A stretch of DNA of 64,000 nt, taken from NCBI RefSeq assembly GCF_910592395.1, contig NC_088323.1, positions 11,829,501 to 11,893,500 of the forward strand. The letters run 5' to 3'. Position 1 is the stretch's first letter. Every line of letters starts with the position of its first letter. The position numbers were made by a program, and so were the translations under genes. This document shows, one piece after another, positions 54,180-63,750 of the stretch. Below the pieces are notes generated by a model. It saw only the letters and a program-made list of their open reading frames with translations. It was not told where the DNA came from and did no database searches. This stretch comes from Lineus longissimus. Its lineage: Eukaryota > Nemertea > Pilidiophora > Heteronemertea > Lineidae.

Positions 54180-54325
54180 ATGATAAAGTTGATTCATATA
54201 AGGAAAGAATGAAATTAGTATTTAGTACAGAAATATCAAGTTGCCTTGACTGGGATTCGAACCACAGATCTTTGGATTGCTGGTCCACTGCACTACCAAT
54301 TGAGCTATCGAGGTTCACTGAACTT
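54180..54325 (-). repeat. tRNA-derived SINE or tRNA pseudogene (copy 2)
   Basis: On the minus strand there is an almost complete tRNA-like head of about 70 bases: CCTCGAT, then box A TAGCTCAATTGGTAGTGC, then box B GTGGTTCGAATCCC, then GTCAAGG. The 5' and 3' acceptor arms pair except at one position. The anticodon stem has a mismatch and C replaces the invariant U33 before AGC, and the T stem has a mismatch. With copy 1 showing a similar 3' extension (TTTCATTCTTTCC here, TTTTTCATCTTTTCC there), a SINE is more likely than a working tRNA-Ala. Confidence 0.6.
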
Positions 54326-54329
54326 CTGT

Positions 54330-55440
54330 ACAGTGTGACACCATTAATAGAACCACCTGAGATTTTGACGTCCATTTAACTCATCATAGTATCAGACACC
54401 ACAAAATGCTAAGTAATACTCGTCCAACTCGCATAATAAAATGGTCTGTGGCCAAGTATGACATAGGCCATTTAACAGATACTAGGGTTGGACAGACCGA
54501 ACTAATATCAACTGAACTAACCATTGGCTACGTGATTATGGTAGAAATAGCGGACACCGATGCGTCAGTGTCACGCCACATTTTCAATCATTATTTCTTC
54601 ATAATGTAAAATTTAATCAAAACTTTCATGATTATGCATTGCATTGTGTACCGAGGTGTGGACTGTGCAAGAATTTTGGTCTGTAGATCACCGTTTTGTT
54701 GTGGGGACTCGAATCAACATGAAAGTTTTGATGATGCGTTCTTGGTCTAATTATTAAATGAACTACACATGACCTTCACCTGCATGACCCCGTCATACAA
54801 GAGAGTCGCGCAAAGGCAAATGCCGAGGCCGGGGAAGTTAACACAACCAACCTGCCAAACACGTGTGTAAAAATGCAATCAATGTCAATTTTCTACAAAA
54901 TAACAGGTAATCCCTCAGTTTAGGCCATACCCTTATTGATAAACAAATTCTTGTCTCCAGGTAAACATTCAATCTGTGTAGTGATTGATATGGACTCATG
55001 TACTCACATGGCCTCGATACCATCATAATATACGCCTACGTCAATTTCAAACAGGCCTTGGCTTGTGTCCAGGTAGGAAGTGAAATTCAACCATTACCAT
55101 GCCACACATTGACATGTTTTGTGTCTAAACAAGGGTAGGCCTATGGTCCAAATTGGGGGATTCAAGGGCCGACAAGGCACGAGGGCTATATATCTTCATG
55201 ACTTTGAACATGATGCTTGCGATTGGTATGCATGCATTGCATGGTTTTGCTGTGGGAAGCCAATGCATGAATGGATGTTTAAACTTAGTTCAATAAACTT
55301 AGTTCAGTTCGTCTGACCCTAGATGGCGTATGCCCTTTCAAGTATCTGTCAAAAGGCCTATTGTCGCGCATGACAGCACGTACTCACTACAATGTAGTGT
55401 ACAGCCACACACCAATGTAATAGGGAGCTCTTAAGTGAGC
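54330..55440. other. 5' flank of the ARHGAP-like gene, nothing recognised
   Basis: AT-rich sequence without supported exons or recognised repeats. Confidence 0.45.
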
Positions 55441-55444
55441 TATA

Positions 55445-55990
55445 TTGTTAGAGAGCAATCGAGAGTGTGTATACCGTCAACGAAAAAAAGTTGACCCCGA
55501 ACCAGAAAACCTCCACGCCCTGGTGAAATTTTTGCACGCGAATCGTATACGCCGATGCACAGCAATTTACCAGGGAAGAGATTTTCTTTTTCCAAAACAA
55601 TGCAGCGGGACTGATGATTTTTACGCAGAATAGCCGCTGTTCCGTTGGAGATTTCGTCAAAACAGGGGCGAATCAAAGTGTGATGATACCCTGGTGCGAA
55701 TCGAAATGCATTGAACAACAATCTACATCGCTGCCAGAGATTATTTTTCTCTTTCCGGGAAGAAATCGTGCTTTGAACTGGCAAAAGTCCGCAAAAGATT
55801 TCGAGTCTGCTAACTTTTCCATAGTACGCATGCGCACCAACATGATCCGTCCGGGGCTGCCCGTTACGACGACAATTTCGTCAATGTCATGGCGTATGGT
55901 AGGATGTCGACGGTCTGGTCCCATTTATAATGCAATAATTTTGAAAGTACATTCATTGGTCTCAATGTTTATTTCCCCGTTTCCATGACA
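55445..55990. promoter_or_regulatory. CpG-richer unique block, possible promoter or 5' exon
   Basis: Compared with its surroundings this block is richer in CpG and contains ACGCATGCGCA (at about 55826), close to the NRF1 consensus. Long overlapping ORFs lie on both strands (plus 55614-55988; minus 55784-55440), consistent with low stop density and not necessarily with coding. It lies about 2 kb upstream of the ARHGAP ATG, where a promoter or untranslated exon would be expected. This is inference only. Confidence 0.3.
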
Positions 55991-56639
55991 AAATCCTACC
56001 ATGAAACCTGAAATCACTCGTCCACAACACAAGCCATTTCAATTTACCGTAGAAAGCGCATGTGCACTAACTCAAACCCACGCGCTACCCCCGAACTATT
56101 CACGCTTAACATTGTGTGCTAGCCAACTGCTTCTTCGGTCAACTGCCATGATGGCATCATCCTAACTATAGGCCTATATAGGCCTACCCCACCAACACCA
56201 CCAGAGTCTTCTCGCTCACCAGCCCTATTATAATGAAGAGCTCCCTATCAAGGCCTGAGCCTTCCCCATATTAGTGGATATAGTACATCATCAGTGACAT
56301 CATGTACACTCAGTACACACTAACACACAGACCAACACACAGTCTACAGTGCAACTTGTTGACGTTATTTTGCTGGATTTAGATCCGTCAAGCTCCAAAA
56401 CAACAAGAACAAGACAGATTATTATGTAATAGGTGAGATTAGTCAATAGTAACGCCAATATTCAGATGTTATCATATTCATGACATCGGCCAAAGCTTGG
56501 CAAAAAATAATGAAGTTGAAATACCAAAACTTGGGCAGATCCTCTTGTCCTTACTTCCTGCTTTCACGTTACACCTTAGTCGTTTGTAAAGCTCGTTCTG
56601 ATTGGCTGATCGTTAGTCTGCGCTCGTGACCTCATTCCC

Positions 56640-57015
56640 CGCCGTCAGTTGACTGAGAAAAGAAAGTCACAACTTCAAGTGATTTTAAAATGATAAGTTT
56701 ATGGAAATTCTCACAGCCTGATACGGACTGATATGAGAGTCTAATTTTATGACTAAAATGGTGCAGAAATGCAATAGTCACAACCTGTGATCTTGGTCAG
56801 CATCAGGATTAGGAACAAGCATATTCAACCTCATGAGGGACTTGTCACAATCTGATACAATGATAAGGACCAAAGTATTGTCCTCATTTTATAACTTGAA
56901 TTAAGAAATATGATAGTCGTCACAACCTGATATGATAATAAACAAAACATATAAGATTGTCTTCATCTATGACTTGAATTGTGAAGAAATACAATAGTCA
57001 CAACCTGTGATGTTG
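56640..57015 (+). repeat. Degenerate tandem repeat (~100-bp period)
   Basis: Phrases such as AGTCACAACCTGTGAT, GTCACAACCTGATATGATAA and TATGACTTGAATTGTGAAG recur three to four times at roughly 100-120-base spacing with many changes. Confidence 0.5.
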
Positions 57016-57319
57016 TTAGGGCACTAACATTGGAATGGCCAAGACGGGGTCAGTCGTTCTCCGCGAGAGGGCGTACTTTACAAATTAACGACGATTTCCC
57101 TTGCGTTTGGACACTGTCTTGTCGCTGCTTTTCGTGCTTTTGCCGAGGTTATACTAGCATGAGTAGTTTGTTCCGAAATACTATCTTGGGATTGCTGTTC
57201 GCCATCATGCAATCGGTAAATATTATTGCTTTACGGTCTGGATGATTTAGGGAAAAGTATTGTAGAAGACGAACAAGTTTTTTTCGTTGATTCTGTGAGA
57301 AAAAGACTCTTACTCGTAC

Positions 57320-57442
57320 GGGTACGGTCGTTTCGTTACATGGAGGACGTTTCGCTACATGGGTGGAGTCGTTTCGCGACATGGATGTAGCATTTCGCTA
57401 CATCGTAGGTAGTTTCGCTACATGGGTGGAGTCATTATTTTT
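57320..57442 (+). repeat. Left inverted array of the PHD-OTU-FLYWCH element
   Basis: Five variant units built on GTTTCGCTACATGG (for example GTTTCGTTACATGGAGGAC and GTTTCGCGACATGGATGTAG). The whole 123-base block is the reverse complement of 61166-61290 with one 2-base gap and the same order of unit variants. Confidence 0.85.
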
Positions 57443-57536
57443 TCAAGTTTGTGCTAAACTCCGGGCTAAATATCTGTTGTGAATTTAGGGAAAAAATGCT
57501 CGAGTATATTACAATTACAGATTCGTCTTCGGGTAA

Positions 57537-57560
57537 TCATCATCATCATCATCATCATTA
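57537..57560 (+). repeat. (CAT)n microsatellite
   Basis: Eight or so tandem CAT units followed by TATTATTC. Confidence 0.9.
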
Positions 57561-57820
57561 TTATTCACGGCGTAGTAACCAAATTTGATTTTTGCCGCAT
57601 GCAGTTTGAACGGGCTAAGTGTGCGGGTGCATGACAAAAGTTTGAAACAAAAACTCGGAAATGTTCTGTTCGTTCCAAAAAAAGTTTGTTATAGGGTAAC
57701 GAAATAAAAACGTAACAAATGTCTACCAATTCAAAGTCCTCCACACTTATTTACAAAAGTAATACTGGCGGTTTTAATTAATATGTAAAGTCGAGGACTT
57801 AGTGAGCCCCCCTTTAGGTC

Positions 57821-58070
57821 GGGGGAGCTCCCCCGAACCCCCCTACGAGCATATGTTATTAAGTGCAAGCTCTAACAACTACAGCTGTTACAATGGGGGG
57901 GACACCCCCCAAACCCCCTTCCGTCGACATAGGTTTTTACCAGTGCGTTGGGGGGAAGCTCCCCCCAAACCCCTACGAGCATATGTTATTAAGTGCAAGC
58001 TCTAACAACTACAGCTGTTACAATGGGGGGGACACCCCCCAAACCCCCCTCCGTCGACATAGGTTTTTAT
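57821..58070 (+). repeat. 130-bp tandem repeat, about two copies, with G/C palindromes
   Basis: CTACGAGCATATGTTATTAA recurs exactly 130 bases apart (57843 and 57973). Each unit contains GGGGGAGCTCCCCC- or GGGGGGACACCCCCC-type palindromes followed by AAACCCC and CCGTCGACATAGGTTTTTA. The block replaces the C-terminal coding DNA of the FLYWCH frame: the last reading-frame residues (DGGGFGGCPPHC) come from it. Confidence 0.88.
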
Positions 58071-58075
58071 CTTGG

Positions 58076-58860
58076 AGACGACTGCTGCACCTGGTTGTGC
58101 TTGATGGTTATGCGCATTTTTCCCAACAATAAATTGGTCCCCCTTCTGTGTCACCATAGCGCGACACGGATTATGCTTCGGCCGGATCGTGCATTGCCAA
58201 TCAGTTGTAATATTGTTATTACGACGGCGCATAACGTTGTACGTGTAACCGTGGCTGTCAATCAATTTGTTTCTTGACCGTTTAGTCCCGACGTCAACGA
58301 TTTGAAACGGCAATTCGAAGTCTTCCGCGGCCGGCGAAATTGAACTAGGTTCCTCAATGGATGATTCATTTATCTCCGGAATTCGTACGTCAGGTCGAAC
58401 ATTGTGGGCCGAATTTACGAAGGGTGTTTAAGAGTTAGACGCGTGTAAATTCTACATAATCAGTTTCAGGGCCTAATGCGGTTTTCATGAAGAAACCCTG
58501 CAAGGCCCTGACTCTGTCTATTCAGACATTAAACGCTGTTTTAAGCTAAACACCCTTTGTAAATTCGGCCCTGTATGTCTGATCCCCGCGTGGTAAAGTC
58601 TCGTCTTCGAGCAGTGTGGAGGCATGCGTTGGCGATGGTGGAGTTATGTCCCGGAATAGGTACATACTGACGTTGGCGGTGGGGTCAGGTGAGGCGGCGG
58701 CGGAAATCTCCCGCATAGGTGGCGATGGACTTTCGCATAGTGTAGTAGAGACGTCCATGTCCATCATTGGTGGTGGATTTTCGCGTGGCGTAGTGACGTC
58801 CGCGGTGCCAGTGGAGTCAGGTGAGTCGTCTATCATGGGTGGTGGACTTTGGCGAAGAGG
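58076..58860 (-). pseudogene. Ser/Pro/Thr-rich segment and FLYWCH zinc finger, disrupted C-terminal half of the PHD-OTU gene
   Basis: The segment 58860-58575 reads a low-complexity repeat in one frame (SDPTADV, SPPPM, TTPRENPPPMMDMD, SASPDP-like). After the MITE the frame switches and reads RIPEINESSIEEPSSISP, then a FLYWCH-type finger: GYTYNVMRRR, TDWQCTIRPKHNPCRAMV, QFIVGKNAHNHQ, with W-x-C...C...H-x-H zinc ligands. FLYWCH fingers bind DNA or protein and are frequent in genes derived from Mutator-like transposons. Removing the MITE plus one TGT puts both parts in one frame. The 3' end is lost into the 130-bp tandem repeat after VVSKIKTYVD. Confidence 0.82.
58406..58571. mobile_element. 166-bp MITE inserted in coding DNA (TGT duplication)
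   Basis: Inverted ends begin GGGCCGAATTTAC and continue AAGGGTGTTTA, with one mismatch in 25 bases. TGT is duplicated at 58403-58405 and 58572-58574. The 169-base gain (166 plus 3) is not a multiple of three and exactly accounts for the frame change between the flanking coding parts. A three-base duplication and GGGCC start suggest a PIF/Harbinger-type or related element; the superfamily is not certain. Confidence 0.85.
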
Positions 58861-59891
58861 ATTAGTGACGACGTCGGCGGTGGGGTCAGAGACGGCGGAA
58901 ATGTCATTGGCGGTGCCGGTGGGTCAGCAGTAGTCGGACTTGATGTCATCACTTTGCGCTTGCGCTTGTTGGGCTGTTCGTCGTGGACCAAGGTTCCTTT
59001 TCGCTTGTTGTCAACTTTTAGGAGAGGCACAAAATGGCTGGGAGTCCATGTTCCGCGATTAAACGCAGCACTTCCAGAGGACCAGAGGATGTGAATGGCA
59101 GCATTCGTTCCCCTGTTCTTTGAAGTTCGCGGAACAAACGTCGTGCTGAGGCGGCGTACAGCAGGGTCCATATGACCATTCATTGGCGGATACATGGATA
59201 CGATCGAGCGGCCGACCACTGAGGCGAGAGCGTGAAAACACCACGCGGAAGATTCGTTGCGTCGGAGGCAGTCAGAACAGGCGTCATCAAAACTTTGGGT
59301 GAGCGCGTCCCATACCGGATCAACATTCTGTTTGATGTAGAAATCGCGGTGAAGAATTAACTCAATGGCCGTTCTTACGCGCAGCTCGGGGTTTTTAGAG
59401 AGACTCGTATCTCCGCAGAGCGCTACTGATACCGCGTGATAGAGACAATCCCCATCACCAGGAATGCTGACAGGTAGCCTGTTTCGCACTCCCCCACTCT
59501 TCTCCAAGATACGCTGTGCGTTTGTGTCGATAGCGTGTACGTTTTCTTGGTACATAGCAGTAAAGCCTTGGGGCGGTACGGCAATCGGGCCGACATTTCG
59601 GCGCAGGAGAATTTGCTCACGTCTTGCTGCTGCCCTCAGGAGGTCAGGGGTGATGCCAATAAAAAATCTCTGAAGAGATGCGCCGAAATTATACGCGTTT
59701 GGGTCCGAGGTCAACGTAACGCACCTCGTACACCAGTACTCTAGTGGCAACTTACCTAACTCTTCGAAGATAGGTCCCGGAAGCCCTTGGCACTTAGCGT
59801 GGAACCACAACGAGCATCCCTCGCAAAAAATCACGTCCGTGATGCATTGTCGCTTGCAATCTCCACAGGGATAGGAATTTCGTTTCGGCAT
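58833..59891 (-). CDS. PHD finger-OTU cysteine protease protein (N-terminal part of a longer gene)
   Basis: A 352-codon ORF starting at ATG 59891 (A at -3). Residues 9-57 form a C4HC3 PHD finger: CGDC at 9-12, CEGC at 23-26, H31, C34 and WCTRC at 53-57. PHD fingers usually read histone tails. Residues about 140-300 are an OTU domain: PGDGDCLYHAVSVAL with catalytic Cys149, and the matching His286 in PSHFVPLL. The C-terminus is basic (NKRKRKV) then Pro-rich and appears to leave the true frame near 58905, where another frame continues the Ser/Pro/Thr-rich segment. This suggests a one-base indel or an intron. OTU proteins cleave ubiquitin chains. Whether host gene or element cargo is open. Confidence 0.85.
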   Translation of the reverse strand: MPKRNSYPCGDCKRQCITDVIFCEGCSLWFHAKCQGLPGPIFEELGKLPLEYWCTRCVTLTSDPNAYNFGASLQRFFIGITPDLLRAAARREQILLRRNVGPIAVPPQGFTAMYQENVHAIDTNAQRILEKSGGVRNRLPVSIPGDGDCLYHAVSVALCGDTSLSKNPELRVRTAIELILHRDFYIKQNVDPVWDALTQSFDDACSDCLRRNESSAWCFHALASVVGRSIVSMYPPMNGHMDPAVRRLSTTFVPRTSKNRGTNAAIHILWSSGSAAFNRGTWTPSHFVPLLKVDNKRKGTLVHDEQPNKRKRKVMTSSPTTADPPAPPMTFPPSLTPPPTSSLILFAKVHHP

Positions 59892-59949
59892 GCTTTCTCT
59901 TGGGCTCCACTACAGACTATGTCAATTCGCTGATGCTGACAATATGCGG

Positions 59950-61107
59950 AATGATGTTGTTGTTAAAGTATTTATTGCTAGACCCTTTTCAATTTACATT
60001 GTCTTCAGGCGTCGACACGATACAACTGTTACACGAGGTGTTTGATCAATATGCGTACATGATTATGTTGGCAGATTAACAGGACTACTGTCCTTGAATA
60101 CTTGATCATTAGAACAAATATATAATTAAATACAGCATAAAAGAGAGTAATCAACTTATATACACTAATGTACAAATCAGACAGTTACAATATCATGAAT
60201 AGTTGCATGATACTCGGCGGTGCTGAGGTTGTGACGGTACGATGCTCGAAATATCAAAGTCTACTAGTGGGAGCCTGGGTCGTAGCCCTGGCTTAGAGTT
60301 CAGTGTTCATAGACGTAAGGTCCTACCGATGGGGGTGGAGTACAGAGGATGTAACATCCTGAGCGGCATTTTGTTCTTCGTTGAGTCAATGAGAGTTCTA
60401 ATACTCGGGGCGCGCTTATCGCTGTCAATGTACTTTTTGGCTAGAGTTTCTATGCGCGATTTTGGTGATTCACATTGCATGGAGTCCTTTATATGATTAC
60501 CGTTCATCGATTTTGGAATGCCGTATGCAATCTTGTAGGCGCGAGTACGTAGTGAGTCCAACTTCTCAAATTGTTTATCGTTTAGGAGCATCAGCGCCAA
60601 GGGAGCATACTCCATGATTGGACGAATCATTGTTTTGTAGATGCTAATGGTGACACTAGGCGGAGCACGGGGGTGATCGAAAGTACCGGCGACTGCTTTT
60701 AGTAACGACACACGCTTGCTGACGCGATCAAAAACTTTTTTGAAATGTTTGGACATAGTTAGTTTATTGTCAATGATGACACCAAGGTTGTTTGCGGATG
60801 ATGACGCGTGAATTCGTTGACCCTTAACATGTATGAATGCGGGGTAGTAGAGTTTTTTCTTCGACATTGCGACGAACTGGGTTTTGTCGGCATTGTATGT
60901 TGTTCGCCACTTGTCGCTCCATGTAGCAATGTCATCGTTCTGTTTTTTGATAAGCGTTTGGGCAGCGTGCTGACATCGGTGTGCCGACCAGGCCGAGAGG
61001 TCGTCAGCATATTGTTCTTGGCCGTTTTTTTTATGTGGCCTAACCCAGGCCAGGACGACAAGAACCCCTTGCGCGCCATCAAACCGTATAAGTTTTTTTA
61101 CCGGCAA
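59950..61107 (-). mobile_element. 5'-truncated non-LTR retrotransposon (LINE) with RT C-terminal half
   Basis: An open frame (61107-60307, about 266 codons, no ATG at its limit) begins inside the RT domain, with AQGVL (motif B-like) and the catalytic EQYADDLSAWSA (motif C). It continues ATWSDKWRTTYNADKTQF, NNLGVIIDNKLTM and IRPIMEYAP, a Jockey/CR1-like C-terminal order. A 3' UTR of about 350 bases ends near AATAAATACTTTAACAAC on the minus strand, a polyadenylation-type signal with an AAC-rich tail. Endonuclease and N-terminal RT parts are missing, as in 5'-truncated copies. It may be a later insertion into the foldback-like element. Confidence 0.75.
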
Positions 61108-61165
61108 ACTGTGCTATAATAAATTTGTAGTCACCACCGGGAATTATAGTAGGGTAAAATAGAGT

Positions 61166-61400
61166 AAAAATAATGACTCCACCCATGTAGCGAAACTACC
61201 TACGATGTAGCGAAATGACCTACATCCATGTCGCGAAACGACTCCACCCATGTAGCGAAACGTCCTCCATGTAACGAAACGACCGTACCCATCATGTAGC
61301 GAAACGACTCCACCCATGTAGCGAAACGACCTACCATGTAACGAAACGACCGCCACATGTAGCGAAACAACTGGTAGCGAACTGGCAATGCAGCGAAACA
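61166..61400 (+). repeat. Right inverted array of the PHD-OTU-FLYWCH element, extended
   Basis: About eleven units of 19-25 bases built on CATGTAGCGAAACGACTCC. The portion 61166-61290 mirrors the left array unit by unit. The rest (to about 61400) has further units, increasingly degraded (TGGTAGCGAACTGG, AATGCAGCGAAACAG). Confidence 0.85.
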
Positions 61401-61858
61401 GCCTGATACCCTCGTAGGCCTACCGCCCGGTACCACAGAGTACAGACCATCATTCATGCAATCGATGCATGGCGTGTGTGTCATTGACACTGTCGAGTGT
61501 GTGCAGACTTAAGACTGCAGTCTAGGCGTTCAGGCTACAGGCTTCATCATGTCTGTGTATGTGTAAGCCTAGTGTCACTCTCAGCTCAGTCTTACTCTCT
61601 GTGGAGTGTGCGTCCATCATGATATTGTATTGCCAACACGTCATGGAGTGCCTACTATGTATCGGTAGGCCCTACTATAGATCCATGCACTTCATTGGGA
61701 CCATGTTTACGAAAACGTCACGTCTCGTCACGTTACAGTAATGTAAAATGCATGGTGACGTGACGACAGCCAACACTACGTCATGTAAACGTTGTTCCCA
61801 ATCTAGTGCATGAATCTATAGGCCTAGGTCTATATTATATATCACCACTTAGGAAATA

Positions 61859-62013
61859 GACGTATTCGAAGAAGACGGAATCGGTGCCAAAACAAATCGA
61901 ATGCGCACACTCGGAATACGTCAGAAGGCCTAGTAAGCCGACTTCGGACAGTGCCTAGAGAGACACGGCAATCCTTTGTTCAAGGGTCAGTGCAAACTTC
62001 TTCGAATTCGTCT
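61859..62013. mobile_element. Short MITE, AGACGAATTYGAAGAAG family (copy 2)
   Basis: Bounded by AGACGTATTCGAAGAAG and CTTCTTCGAATTCGTCT. The core GACACGGCAATCCTTTGTTC is shared with copy 1. Confidence 0.78.
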
Positions 62014-62154
62014 TATCAACGTAATGACGTAACTGGTGAAATAACGAGGCGTAGGCCTAGTGGTGAAACAATATTGCGCAATGTTATTTTGGTAGAAGGT
62101 TGTGGCAGTGAAGGGACTGTGTGCATGCACTTGAGGGAGTGTGTTCATCCAGAT

Positions 62155-62314
62155 AGGCCTGTTTGAAGAAGAGGAATCGGCTCCAAAACAATTTAAACAA
62201 TGAGTGCGCACACCCAGAACATGTCACTCGTCAGAAGGCCTTAGCTGACTTTGGACAATGCCTAGGGACACCACGCTCTGGTCAGCACCAAAACAAACTT
62301 CTTCGAATTCGTCT
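62155..62314. mobile_element. Short MITE, AGACGAATTYGAAGAAG family (copy 3)
   Basis: Left end AGGCCTGTTTGAAGAAG is degraded; right end CTTCTTCGAATTCGTCT is intact. Core phrases AATGCCTAGGGACACC and GGTCAGCACCAAAACAAAC match the others. It lies only about 140 bases from copy 2 in the same orientation. Confidence 0.75.
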
Positions 62315-62319
62315 ATTTA

Positions 62320-63660
62320 TAGGACCTTTGCAGTATTGCCAGATACGCCGGCACCACCTAGGGTCGCCAAAACAAACCATGTTTACAATAGATCTTCACA
62401 GAAAAGGATGCACATTGGCTCGAGACGACATTCGAAAGTCGGTCAGCGGGTAGCATGTGTGCACAGCATGATGCACTGTCAAGATTTTTTACAATTTGTA
62501 ATACAATTTTTTAAAGGATATTTGATTGACGGGGTGCAATAGCATCGGCCAGCATCACCATGGCAATGACGGCATGAAAGAGGCTTGGCATCTCCAGCAC
62601 ATATCGTTTAAGATATGTTTCAAATCAGTTGCAAAAAATTTTTTCTACCACTTACATGTATTTCTTTTTGTTTTGTAAATATGATTGCATCGGGATACCA
62701 AATCTTGGTAACTCATGTTTTTTAAATGTGGCATTGCAGGCCCTCCGTGCCACCCCTGGGGTTTTTAATGCCACTCGTGCCCACACTCAAGTGTTTTGAA
62801 GAATGTAAAATCCGTAAGTATTTACTAAAATTTTAATACAGCCTTTTATTTTACAATAAAATACTGTTACTACTGTTGTCCATTCATGATAAATTATTTG
62901 TCCGCATCGTTTTTGGGCTATGGATGATGGAGTGTAAACGCGTGGACTGGATGGTCAAACTTTTTCAATACAAATTTTTGATTTAATTGATCTGTCATCG
63001 CTTGGAATTGAAAGTCATAGCATCGGTCGTTTTTTAAAAAAAACTGCTTGTCATTTTTTGGCATGTGATATTTGACCCTTTATGTCCTAACCGGCCGATA
63101 TCCGGCCACTGATTTTTGTCTAGTTTCCTAGCCTAGCTGCCTGCCAGCACGTACCTAATCTCAAGCAACACCATCGCCATCATGAAACTTAGGCTGGTTT
63201 TCGGGCGGTTTAGGGATATGCAATATACTTGTTTTCATCCGTTTGATGAAATAATACTAGTGAAATTAATTAGCTGTCTTGTACATGGGGGGGGGGGGGG
63301 CATTTGGAGGTCGTTTGGGGTGAAAATTGCTGAAATACTTGGAAACACTAAAAAAATTCAAGGATTTAAAGAGTTAAAACAGAATAAAAATCTTTTTTTC
63401 ATCTGACTCTGAGTTGGGCTTTGTGCTGGGTCAAACTTCTTTTCTGAAAATTCATACATGTATGATGAAGTTCAACTTCATACACAAGCTCAGCTCCTGC
63501 ATCATTCAGTCCATAAAGCTTTTTACTTCTCGTGCTACAGGTATGTAAAGGCAAAAAAGGTTTGACTGTCATTGTCTGCACTTTGACAGCCGCAGAAACG
63601 TTTCTTATGTCTTTATGATGAATATGATTGTCGAAATGTTTTCAAAGGATTCAAATTGTT
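62320..63660. other. Non-coding DNA, nothing certain
   Basis: AT-rich with a G tract at about 63287-63300. No recognised repeat family or domain-bearing ORF. Confidence 0.45.
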
Positions 63661-63671
63661 ATTTTTTTGCA

Positions 63672-63750
63672 GAGTGTGTGATAAACATGTGTAAAGAAAC
63701 CTTTCGTAAGAAGCCAGAAGAGCTTTACAACAATCTTGGACTGGGAGGTA
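63672..63750 (+). CDS. Possible exon of an unidentified plus-strand gene
   Basis: Acceptor TATTTTTTTGCAG and donor CTGGGAG/GTAAGA bound about 79 bases with a single open frame reading CVINMCKETFRKKPEELYNN then LGLG. The peptide is helix-like and charged. A further acceptor at about 63888 (TTATTTCAG) would add only ten codons before a stop. Another open stretch near 63918-64000 (DELPQTEMKTMMNV) is not in phase with it. The family is not recognised. Confidence 0.3.

Larger units (their letters stand above)
57320..61290 (-). mobile_element. Foldback-like element carrying a PHD-OTU-FLYWCH gene
   Basis: About 4 kb bounded by inverted minisatellite arrays. Between them, on the minus strand, lie PHD-OTU coding DNA, a Ser/Pro/Thr-rich segment and a FLYWCH finger, with later insertions: a 166-bp MITE, a 130-bp tandem repeat and a 5'-truncated LINE. 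GC and CpG content are higher than in the flanks. On the right side the array continues outward to about 61400. No target duplication is certain, so mobility is inferred from the long inverted ends. Alternatives are an inverted duplication of a satellite around a host gene, or a recombination product. Confidence 0.55.

Noticed and set aside
54243-54325. Functional tRNA-Ala gene
   Set aside because: U33 is replaced and two stems have mismatches. A related fragment with a shared 3' extension at 51240 indicates a SINE family.
55614-55988. 124-codon ORF as a protein gene
   Set aside because: No domain pattern, and a comparably open ORF overlaps on the other strand. Composition explains both.
58076-58313. 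FLYWCH ORF as a complete small protein
   Set aside because: The frame extends upstream without an ATG to the MITE and its end is translated tandem repeat. It is a fragment of the longer gene.
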